Part shown: positions 26,844 to 33,699 of the stretch, piece after piece | How positions within the stretch are numbered: position 1 is the stretch's first letter | How the letters are laid out: each line of letters begins with the position of its first letter | DNA from: JAVBJN01 sp031546985 | GTDB taxonomy: Bacteria; Bacteroidota; Bacteroidia; Chitinophagales; Chitinophagaceae | Length of the DNA stretch: 48,763 bases | Assembly: GCA_031546985.1 (NCBI GenBank) | Contig: JAVBJN010000028.1 | Coordinates: 1-48,763, forward strand | Reading direction: 5' to 3' | The notes under the pieces: generated by a model | Databases searched by the model: none | Seen by the model: the letters and a program-made list of their open reading frames with translations, nothing else | Told to the model about the DNA's origin: nothing | Program-made: the position numbers and the translations under genes

Positions 26844-27809
26844 TTACATCGATTCTGTATCCAGCATTGATTTCAACATATTGGCCTCCACATCTACATT
26901 ACTCAGATTTTGCAGGAAGCTTACATCTTCGGTCTTTTTGCAATACTCCAGCAGCAATTGTTTAACCTCTGCCGAAATATTGGTTTTAACCAGTTCGATC
27001 TTCGATTTCAACACATCTATCTTATCCTGAAGATCATTAATCACTTTGCTTTTCCGGGAAATGGTATCGTCCCAGTCTACTTCTGTTATTGTGCTCAGGT
27101 CACAAAACAGAAACAGATTACCGGAGGGATAGTACAGAAAATGACGGTCTGTATCCTTTAACCGGTATACTTCCAGCAATACATCGTCCATGCGCAAACC
27201 ACCACAAAAACTGTTTCGAAAATCGTGTTTGCACTGCAATCCAACCAGCTTTTTATGGATAATGCCATAGGCGTTTTTATACACATCGCCCACTTTATAA
27301 TCGATGAGGCTTTGCAGGGTTTCTTCCCGGATATCGTGAAAAAACTCTCTGGAATAACGGATGCCAAATTCCCTGATGTTTTTGGGAAAAGGATTATCGG
27401 TAGAATAATCCGACAAGTTCTTAAAGAGGTTTTCGATAGCCCTGCTTACCCGGGCTGCCTGCTTTTCTTTATCGCCGTTAAACTCCTGCTCGCTATACCC
27501 AGCATGTTTCAACCGGGTTATCAGCTCGTCATTGAGCTGCATTTCATCATACAACAGGCTTACGCGCTGTTCATTATTCTTTTTAATTTTCCGCAGCAGT
27601 TCTACCACTGTTTCGGTATACTGCAAGTGAAAAAGCTCTAGTTTATTGATATCCAGCTCATCATTACTGTCAAATAACTTGTGAATAACCTGGCTGCGCA
27701 AATAAATCCTGTACACCACCTCGTCTTCAAAAAAAGTGGCTAACAGTTGCAATCTGCTGATAATTTTTTCCGACTCTTTCAGTATTCTCTTCAGGTCTCC
27801 ATCCATCAC
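26844..27809 (-). CDS. Unrecognised coiled-coil protein between telA-like and terD genes
   Basis: A 321-residue protein I cannot assign to a family. It has no signal peptide. It is rich in charged helices: residues 1-120 and about 240-290 (S-K-V-I-N-D-L-Q-D-K-I-D-V-L-K-S-K-I) look like coiled coils. A central part holds C-K-H-D-F-R-N-S-F-C-G-G-L-R-M-D-D-V-L-L-E-V-Y, with two cysteines and a beta-rich end (F-L-Y-Y-P-S-G-N-L-F-L-F-C-D). It starts 8 bp after the telA-like gene stop, so the two are probably co-translated and may form a complex, since TelA proteins are themselves long helical bundles. Translation may start at either of two adjacent ATGs. Confidence 0.88.
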   Translation of the reverse strand: MMDGDLKRILKESEKIISRLQLLATFFEDEVVYRIYLRSQVIHKLFDSNDELDINKLELFHLQYTETVVELLRKIKKNNEQRVSLLYDEMQLNDELITRLKHAGYSEQEFNGDKEKQAARVSRAIENLFKNLSDYSTDNPFPKNIREFGIRYSREFFHDIREETLQSLIDYKVGDVYKNAYGIIHKKLVGLQCKHDFRNSFCGGLRMDDVLLEVYRLKDTDRHFLYYPSGNLFLFCDLSTITEVDWDDTISRKSKVINDLQDKIDVLKSKIELVKTNISAEVKQLLLEYCKKTEDVSFLQNLSNVDVEANMLKSMLDTESM

Positions 27810-27817
27810 TTAACGGA

Positions 27818-28915
27818 TCAGTTTACGTTGGTTACGTTTTTCTTCAATTCGGCTTCCAGGTTTTGCAGTTCACTGTTCAGCACTTTACGGCTCTGGTTAC
27901 CTTCATCGTGAATGCGTTTTACTTCATGCAGCGTTTCGATCAGCGACTGTGTGGTACGTTTGAGCGTTTCTACAGACACTACTGTTTTTTCATTTTCCTT
28001 AGCCACATCAATACTGTTCTGTTTCAGCATCTCAGCATTTTTCTGCAAGATGGTATTGGTGGTATCGGAGATTTTTTTCTGCATCTCTACATTGGCCTTT
28101 TGGCGCTGCAGGGCCACCGCAATCGTCAGCTGGTTTTTCCATACCGGTATGGTTGTAGAAATGATGGATTGCGCTTTTTCAGCGATAGAGGTATTGTTGT
28201 TTTGTACTACCCGGATCTGCGCCAGCGACTGGATCATGATAAAGCGCACAATCTTCATATCGGCCAGGCGCTTGTCCAAACGGTTAATGTAGTCGCGCAT
28301 ATCGGCGATTTCATAATCCTGGTAGTCGGCTGCACGGCCTTCCATTTCGGCCAGTTTTTCGTTCAGCTCATTGTATTTCAGCTGACCCGAAATAATCAGA
28401 TCTTCCATCTGCTTGATGTAGGTAACATTGTTATCGAACATCGTTTGCAGTGAGCTGTTGTCTTTAATGGAGTTAAGACGGCCAGCTTTGATCTTATTGG
28501 TTATCTTATCGATATTGCCTACTACGGTATCGTATTTCTGAAACAGTTTTTTTGCATCAACTACCAGTTTTTTGAGGAATGGAATCTTAGACAGGAATTG
28601 CTTCATTCCGCTTTGTTCCAGCTCATCCACATCAATGTAGTTCAGCTCCGTCAGCAAGTCGTTAATGAGTCCGCCTACTTCACCAGAGTTAAAGGTGCGT
28701 ACCGAAGTCAGAAACTCATTACTGTATCTTTCCATGGAATTTTGTACGTCTACGCCATAGTTCAGAATCGAGTTTACATCTCCGGGTTGCAGAGATTGAT
28801 TCATGGCATTAAACTTACGGGCCTCCTCGTCAGAAAGGGTTGCAAGGTTTACGTTACCTTCTTTATCTAACCGGTTCGTTACCTGCAGTTCGGCCTGGGT
28901 TGTATTTGGCTCCAT
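27818..28915 (-). CDS. telA: TelA/YaaN-like toxic anion resistance protein
   Basis: The start is taken at 28915 (MEPNTTQAELQV), giving 365 residues; the longer frame adds a cysteine- and tyrosine-rich 35-residue stretch with no sign of function. The protein is almost all helix, with the TelA (PF05816) pattern: an N-terminal acidic region, F-L-S-K-I-P-F-L-K-K (about 100-109), then F-Q-K-Y-D-T-V-V-G-N-I-D-K-I, the central A-D-Y-Q-D-Y-E-I-A-D-M-R-D-Y-I-N-R-L-D-K-R-L-A-D-M, and I-P-V-W-K-N-Q-L-T-I-A-V-A. TelA proteins occur in ter loci and in antimicrobial-tolerance operons; their mechanism is not settled. It follows the first TerD pair by 131 bp, the largest gap in the main operon. Confidence 0.9.
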   Translation of the reverse strand: MEPNTTQAELQVTNRLDKEGNVNLATLSDEEARKFNAMNQSLQPGDVNSILNYGVDVQNSMERYSNEFLTSVRTFNSGEVGGLINDLLTELNYIDVDELEQSGMKQFLSKIPFLKKLVVDAKKLFQKYDTVVGNIDKITNKIKAGRLNSIKDNSSLQTMFDNNVTYIKQMEDLIISGQLKYNELNEKLAEMEGRAADYQDYEIADMRDYINRLDKRLADMKIVRFIMIQSLAQIRVVQNNNTSIAEKAQSIISTTIPVWKNQLTIAVALQRQKANVEMQKKISDTTNTILQKNAEMLKQNSIDVAKENEKTVVSVETLKRTTQSLIETLHEVKRIHDEGNQSRKVLNSELQNLEAELKKNVTNVN

Positions 28916-29046
28916 GTAATTACAATTGAATATTTTATTTAAATAAAGATAACGGTTCCTATAAAACAATGGGCAAAAGAAGTACGGAAGTACTCCTTTT
29001 GCCGGCATGTAAAGGAACATATTTTTGCGCAGCGCGAACTACCTAC

Positions 29047-29661
29047 CTATAGGTAATTCTGAGATACGGTGCGTACGGTTTCTTCCAGTTTTTTGTCTTT
29101 AGTAGGTTCGCCAATGGCATTAAACTTCCACTCCCCGTTACGTTTGTAGAACACGCCCATTACCATAGATACGTGACCGGCAAAACCAGCGCCGTTAGCA
29201 ATATCATATTTTGCAAATACTTCGGTTACACGCGAAGGCGTGCCTTCATAAATGCGGATCGAAGCAAAGGGAATAGTACCAAAATCGTGACCACGGAAGC
29301 TGTTGAGCACAAAAGCTACGTAGTTTACAGATGGGTTCAAGGCTGAAAAATCGAGGGTAATCACCTCATTATCCAAACCATCGTCACCACCCATATCGCC
29401 GGTCAGGTCATCGCCGCTGTGGCGTACAGACCCGTCTTTGGAACGCAGGTTTCCGAAATAAATCACTTCCTGCAATTGTTTGCTATCGCTAAACAGTGCG
29501 CAACTCGCATCCAGATCTACTGCTTCTTTGGTTTTGTTTAACCCAAAAAGCCCTTTCTTTTCAATAGCACCCCAGTTGATGCCTACGCAAACGCTCTGCA
29601 GCTTAGCACCGTTACTTTTCTCGAGGTTAATACGTTGTCCTTTCTCCAGATTTATGGCCAT
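29047..29661 (-). CDS. TerD-family protein, long form (first copy)
   Basis: A 204-residue TerD-domain protein with start M-A-I-N-L-E-K-G-Q-R, V-D-L-D-A-S-C-A-L-F, the calcium site G-D-D-L-T-G-D-M-G-G-D-D-G-L-D-N-E, an I-R-I-Y-E-G motif, and a C-terminal R-N-G-E-W-K-F-N-A-I-G. It is the counterpart of the 219-residue protein at 25547-26206 but keeps the normal acidic residues. It starts 33 bp after the short TerD gene. Cytoplasmic, calcium-binding by family. Confidence 0.95.
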   Translation of the reverse strand: MAINLEKGQRINLEKSNGAKLQSVCVGINWGAIEKKGLFGLNKTKEAVDLDASCALFSDSKQLQEVIYFGNLRSKDGSVRHSGDDLTGDMGGDDGLDNEVITLDFSALNPSVNYVAFVLNSFRGHDFGTIPFASIRIYEGTPSRVTEVFAKYDIANGAGFAGHVSMVMGVFYKRNGEWKFNAIGEPTKDKKLEETVRTVSQNYL

Positions 29662-29694
29662 AACCTATATTGTTTAATCAAGTTAATGTTACTA

Positions 29695-30249
29695 TTAGTT
29701 GTATTTGTTCAGATAATCCTGCAAACCACCTTTCATACCTGCACCTACAGCTTCGAATTTCCATTGGCTTTCGCGTTTGTAAATACGGCCAAATTCCACA
29801 GCGGTTTCGATAGAGAAATCTTCTTCCAGTTCATATTTCAGCACCACTTCGTTGGTCGTAGTATCGATAATGCGAACGAATGAATTACGGATCTGGCCAA
29901 AATTCTGTTTTCTGGCTTCTGCATCGTGAATGGTAACCACCAGGCAAATTTCAGCAGCTTGTCCTTCGATCTTAGACAGATCTATTTGTACTTGTTCATC
30001 GTCACCATCACCATCTCCGGTCAGGTTATCGCCCATGTGCTCTACTGCGCCAGACGGGGTTTTGAGATTATTGTAAAACACAAAGTGCTGATCGGACAAG
30101 ATTTTTTTGTTCTCGCCCAGTACAAACACAGACGCATCAATGTCAAAAGCGGTACCGGTAGAAGAGCTGTTGGTATCCCAACCCAAACCAATTGTAAATT
30201 TAGGAGCGTTGATATTTTCCCTTTGCCCCTTTTGCAGATTAATTGCCAT
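29695..30249 (-). CDS. terD: TerD-family stress protein, short form (first copy)
   Basis: A 184-residue canonical TerD protein: M-A-I-N-L-Q-K-G-Q-R-E, F-D-I-D-A-S-V-F-V-L-G-E-N-K-K-I-L, G-D-N-L-T-G-D-G-D-G-D-D-E, V-V-T-I-H-D-A-E, and W-K-F-E-A-V-G-A-G-M at the end. Its ATG lies inside the end of the phosphoribosyltransferase gene (11-bp overlap), so the metabolite enzymes and the TerD proteins are translationally linked. Same length as, and about collinear with, the copy at 26243-26797. Confidence 0.96.
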   Translation of the reverse strand: MAINLQKGQRENINAPKFTIGLGWDTNSSSTGTAFDIDASVFVLGENKKILSDQHFVFYNNLKTPSGAVEHMGDNLTGDGDGDDEQVQIDLSKIEGQAAEICLVVTIHDAEARKQNFGQIRNSFVRIIDTTTNEVVLKYELEEDFSIETAVEFGRIYKRESQWKFEAVGAGMKGGLQDYLNKYN

Positions 30250-31084
30250 GTTCTATAAGTTTTTTAGAATGTACAAAAATATGTTTCCTAATGATATCCA
30301 GGTTGGAGGCGTAGGCTTCAATGGTATGGTATCCGTTGCCAATAGCCATATCATAAAGATGATTAATAAACGTATCGGTCTGGTTTTGCATAAATACGGA
30401 AAAAGTATCGGTATCTGTATTCAGAATGTACTTTACAATTCTCGTATTCATGAAAAAAGCACCGTCTTTAATCACCTCATCCAGATCAAATATGGATTTT
30501 ACTTTGTGGTAGTTTAAAAAATTCTCGATGTTGGGGTGAATGTCCTTATTAACGAGTTCGGCAAAATACAGCATGTATATTTCGTTGCTGAGGCCGTATT
30601 CGTTTACCATTTTCAGGATCATTCTTTCGTGGCTGCCTGTAATGCGGATATCATCCAAAAACAGCAGGGTCTTACCTTCCAGGAATTGCTTATCGATATG
30701 AAAGGAGTCATTACCAATCAGTTTCATCCGCTGCTCCGCATCCAATTCTCCGTAATCTTCTTTATACGTAATGGTACGGTGCACTTTGGTTTCCTGCACT
30801 ACCGGATGCCCATGAGTAGCCAGCCAACGGTTAATGCGAAACACAAAATGATTTTTCATGGCAAACGTGGCAGTGGGTATAAAGCAGTAAGGGCTTGAAA
30901 TAACCACCAGTTGCGCTGCATTGACTAACGCGCTCATATGATCGCGGATAAAACCATCAGCCAGCGCCTCTCCAAAGGCACGGGCAACGGCATCGTCGCC
31001 GAATTTAAACCGGCTGTAATGATCAGGATTAAAACCAAAAGTCGTTTCTGACTTTACCTTATGTAAAGAATAATTATGCAACAT
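30239..31084 (-). CDS. Ter-associated phosphoribosyltransferase-like protein
   Basis: A 281-residue protein with a type I PRTase PRPP-binding loop: L-L-F-L-D144-D145-I-R-I-T-G-S-H-E. Upstream, V-V-I-S-S-P-Y-C-F-I-P-T-A (60-72) fits the substrate-binding core strand and loop. A long C-terminal extension (about 190-281) has no obvious motif. Phosphoribosyltransferases paired with HAD hydrolases are a recurring part of ter loci and were proposed to make a nucleoside-like metabolite; the base and product are unknown. The start shares one base with the HAD stop (TAATG), and the end overlaps terD. No ATP-grasp or TRSP gene is visible here, so the pathway looks reduced. Confidence 0.85.
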   Translation of the reverse strand: MLHNYSLHKVKSETTFGFNPDHYSRFKFGDDAVARAFGEALADGFIRDHMSALVNAAQLVVISSPYCFIPTATFAMKNHFVFRINRWLATHGHPVVQETKVHRTITYKEDYGELDAEQRMKLIGNDSFHIDKQFLEGKTLLFLDDIRITGSHERMILKMVNEYGLSNEIYMLYFAELVNKDIHPNIENFLNYHKVKSIFDLDEVIKDGAFFMNTRIVKYILNTDTDTFSVFMQNQTDTFINHLYDMAIGNGYHTIEAYASNLDIIRKHIFVHSKKLIEHGN

Positions 31085-31785
31085 TAGTTCAACAGGCTTG
31101 ATATGGAAATTTGGTTGGAATTGATAAGTAAGCTTTGGATACCTACATTACGGGCACCCCGCTCATCGGCCAGGGGATTGTCTCCTACGTGAATGATCTC
31201 ATGCAGGGCTACTCTTTCATCCGGACGAATGCGGGACAACTCTGTAAGCATGAGTGCAAAAAAATCCGGGGCCGGTTTAGAAAAACCGGTTTCGTCGGAA
31301 TACAACTGAAAGTTCAGGTAACGATCCAGTTCCAGCTCGCGAAGTACTTTACGCAGGGTAATGCCTTTAATAAAACCGGTATTGCTTAACAGGCTTACAG
31401 AAGCATCGCCGCGCTGGCAAATACGGTCCAGCACTTCCACGGTTTCTGTGCTGTATAAAACCGGCATATAGTCAAACACGAGTTCGTCCATAGCGGCATA
31501 CAATGCAGTTACATCAACATCCTGGATTGGAAAATTAAAATCATTGACCAGGCCGATAACCATCAGGTAAAGCTCCTCTGCATCGAGGTTACGCCCGGTT
31601 TTTTCGTTGATGCTGTTACACATCAGGTCTACCTGCCGGAAAATGGCCGAAACTTCCTCAATGGACTTTTGGCTCCGGTTATAATGTTGGAAAAAATAAG
31701 CTGTACGTTCCTTTTTAAATGAAGGATTTGATTTAATCAATGTCAGCCACAGGTCAAAAGAATAATGTTTGTATGTCGCAGGCAT
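31084..31785 (-). CDS. HAD-superfamily hydrolase of the ter metabolite pair
   Basis: A 233-residue HAD protein. Motif I is S-F-D11-L-W13-L-T15, so the nucleophile aspartate is present but the +2 position, usually the acid/base aspartate in phosphatases, is tryptophan. Motif II is L-L-S-N-T-G, motif III F-S-K-P-A-P-D, motif IV H-V-G-D-N-P-L-A-D-E-R-G-A. A helical cap lies between motifs I and II (about 20-125). Loss of the +2 Asp occurs in haloacid dehalogenases and phosphonatases, so it may not be a simple phosphomonoesterase. First gene of the long minus-strand ter operon, coupled to the PRTase by a one-base overlap. Confidence 0.9.
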   Translation of the reverse strand: MPATYKHYSFDLWLTLIKSNPSFKKERTAYFFQHYNRSQKSIEEVSAIFRQVDLMCNSINEKTGRNLDAEELYLMVIGLVNDFNFPIQDVDVTALYAAMDELVFDYMPVLYSTETVEVLDRICQRGDASVSLLSNTGFIKGITLRKVLRELELDRYLNFQLYSDETGFSKPAPDFFALMLTELSRIRPDERVALHEIIHVGDNPLADERGARNVGIQSLLINSNQISISSLLN

Positions 31786-32119
31786 AGGGTTACAGTTACA
31801 CTAATTATAAAAACTATCAAAACTTAATCCATTCAGAAACAATTACCTCAACCATCCGGAAGTATTCATTGCTTTCAATCTATCTTAATCGGCCTACATG
31901 CTTAACATTAAAACGAGATCATTTTTCATAGCACGGGTTTGGTTATCAGAACGTGGAAGATACGTAATTCCTCCAATTCTGAACACCGGAGCGGGTTTCA
32001 GTACCGGAACCAACAAACAGTAATAATTTAAACAGGTATCTCACAGACCAGCCCAGAAGTTTATGCATCTTATTATTTTTTCATAAACCAGAGTATTAAC
32101 TTTATCATAACCTTTTACC
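31786..32119. other. Divergent intergenic region upstream of the ter operon and the AraC gene
   Basis: 334 bp between the HAD gene (minus) and the AraC-family gene (plus), so promoters for both should be here. On the minus strand, TAAGTTTTG at 31818-31826 is one base longer than the TAnnTTTG consensus and about 33 bp before the HAD start: a weak candidate for the ter promoter. No RNA gene, operator palindrome or ORF was convincing. Confidence 0.4.
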
Positions 32120-32923
32120 ATGTTCTCCTACCAGCTCATACCACCCCATCCTGCTCTGGCACCCTATGTGCGCAGCTATTGGATACTGGAAGCAGCGCTG
32201 GAACCTGGCCAGCCTTATACCCATCGCACTATGGCCGACGGGTGCGCCGAAATGGTATTTCATTTTAAAGGCAGGTTTACGGAGCTGTACGATAATCATT
32301 CTGAATTATCATTCTATTCGGGTATACATGGGCAGTCTGGGGCTTTCAGGCGGTTTCTTATCAATGAATCTTTTGGCATTTTTGGCGTTTACCTGTACCC
32401 CTACGCCCTTTGGCGACTGTTCCGGTTACAAGCTACCGACCTTAGTAATCAAATGCCAGACCTGGGACTGGTATTGGGATCCGAAGGCAAAATAATGGAA
32501 GAACGGATGATGCTGGCTGCAACCCACCAAGCGAGGATCGAACTGCTGAACCATTGGCTGCTGGAAAAAGTAAAACGGTACGAAGCAAGGCAACCACCGG
32601 TTTTTAAAGCCATCCAGGAAATCATATTGAACCGGAACAATACCAATGTGCAAAAAATGGCAACGGATCACTTCCTTTCGGTAAGGCAATTTGAACGCAA
32701 CTTTAAGCAATATGCAGGGTTGAGCCCCAAACTCTTTTCACGCATCATCCGGTTTCAGCAGGCATTAAACAATTACGGTAAAGGGCATTCGCTTACCGAT
32801 ATAGCCTACCAATGCGGCTACTACGACCAGGCTCATTTCATACATGATTTTAAAACATTCTCTGGTTACAACCCGGCCGCTTATTTTTCGGGCAACAACG
32901 AAGCCACCCAATATTTCGATTAG
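32120..32923 (+). CDS. AraC-family transcriptional regulator
   Basis: A 267-residue regulator. Residues 1-150 form a DUF6597-type N-terminal domain (P-P-H-P-A-L-A-P-Y-V-R-S-Y-W opening and G-I-F-G-V-Y-L-Y-P-Y-A). About 155-255 is the double helix-turn-helix AraC domain, with M-A-T-D-H-F-L-S-V-R-Q-F-E-R-N-F-K-Q-Y-A-G-L-S-P-K and the second helix pair ending in A-Y-Q-C-G-Y-Y-D-Q-A-H-F-I-H-D-F-K-T-F-S-G-Y-N-P, the family signature. It lies 77 bp before the VOC-fold gene and probably controls it and itself. A link to the divergent ter operon is possible but has no direct evidence. Confidence 0.93.
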   Translation: MFSYQLIPPHPALAPYVRSYWILEAALEPGQPYTHRTMADGCAEMVFHFKGRFTELYDNHSELSFYSGIHGQSGAFRRFLINESFGIFGVYLYPYALWRLFRLQATDLSNQMPDLGLVLGSEGKIMEERMMLAATHQARIELLNHWLLEKVKRYEARQPPVFKAIQEIILNRNNTNVQKMATDHFLSVRQFERNFKQYAGLSPKLFSRIIRFQQALNNYGKGHSLTDIAYQCGYYDQAHFIHDFKTFSGYNPAAYFSGNNEATQYFD

Positions 32924-32968
32924 GTCATAAATGTCGTGTTTTTACAATGCCCCGGCTCTGGGGTATAC

Positions 32969-32976
32969 TACTTTTG
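32969..32976 (+). promoter_or_regulatory. Candidate promoter element of the VOC gene (TACTTTTG)
   Basis: TACTTTTG fits TAnnTTTG and is 24 bp upstream of the ATG at 33001. No clear TTTG was found at the -33 distance. Confidence 0.45.
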
Positions 32977-33000
32977 TAGCAGAACAAAATCAGACAAACC

Positions 33001-33375
33001 ATGAACATTCCTGCCCAACACCAAACCGTAATGCCCTACCTGATGGTACCCAGGGCCGAACAATTCCTGGCCTTTATGCAAAAGGTATTCAATGCCAAAG
33101 AAACCTACAAAGCCCTGCAACCCGATGGCAAAAGCATAATGCATGCCGAAGTTAATATTGGCGGCAGCACCATTATGTTCTCAAACGCTACCGACCAATG
33201 GAAAGCCCAGCCTGCTAACCTGTTTATTTATGTGCCCGATGCAGATGCGACTTACCATGCTGCCATAACAGAAGGTGCAACATCTGTTATGGAGATGGAC
33301 GATAAAGACTATGGCCGTACCGGCGGCGTGGCCGATCCTTTTGGCAATGTATGGTGGATTACTTCCGTAAAATAA
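33001..33375 (+). CDS. VOC/glyoxalase-fold protein (PhnB-like)
   Basis: A 124-residue protein with the two beta-alpha-beta-beta-beta halves of the vicinal oxygen chelate fold: P-Y-L-M-V-P-R-A-E-Q-F-L-A-F-M-Q-K-V-F near the start, H-A-E-V-N-I-G-G-S-T-I-M-F in the middle, and G-G-V-A-D-P-F-G-N-V-W-W-I at the end, a typical PhnB/bleomycin-resistance-like ending. It is cytoplasmic and probably works as a dimer. Substrate unknown. The ATG at 33001 follows a promoter-like element; it may be regulated by the AraC-type gene before it. Confidence 0.92.
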   Translation: MNIPAQHQTVMPYLMVPRAEQFLAFMQKVFNAKETYKALQPDGKSIMHAEVNIGGSTIMFSNATDQWKAQPANLFIYVPDADATYHAAITEGATSVMEMDDKDYGRTGGVADPFGNVWWITSVK

Positions 33376-33640
33376 ATAAGGCATGTACTGCAGCCCAAAA
33401 ACTGGCATCACCACAATCCTCAGCTTTCTGTTACTTTTTTTGCGGAAAAAAAGTAACCCAAAAAACCGTCCGAAAACGATTACGCCCCGTTTTCGGAGTG
33501 GTGCCTTGATTTAACGGCAATGCTACTGTTGCTTTGGCTAAACGCTTTGATCTGCCAATCTCTTATTATATCCAGGTATTGCAACCATACATCACGATCA
33601 CAATAAAAGTATTCCATTGAGTGTTCTTAAATGTATAATA
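33376..33640. other. Intergenic region with a repeat-like hairpin element
   Basis: 33430-33457 is GTTACTTTTTTT and AAAAAAAGTAAC around a GCGG loop. 33470-33496 is CCGAAAACG and CGTTTTCGG around a 9-nt loop. The two hairpins follow each other closely and resemble dispersed intergenic elements common in Bacteroidota. The first could also end the VOC transcript. The rest holds no gene that I can support. Confidence 0.6.
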
Positions 33641-33675
33641 ACGCATAAAGCCTCCATGATGGAGGCTTTATGCGT
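33641..33675. terminator. Long perfect hairpin, terminator of the giant surface-protein gene
   Basis: ACGCATAAAGCCTCC and GGAGGCTTTATGCGT form a 15-bp perfect stem with a 5-nt loop, 25 bp beyond the minus-strand stop at 33700. It has little flanking T-run, so termination strength is uncertain. Confidence 0.7.
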
Positions 33676-33699
33676 TAGGTAAAGCGTCAAACGCTTATA

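Noticed and set aside
28916..29020. N-terminal extension of the TelA-like protein
   Set aside because: The added 35 residues are aromatic and cysteine-rich, with no similarity to the acidic TelA start, and the ATG at 28915 is well placed.
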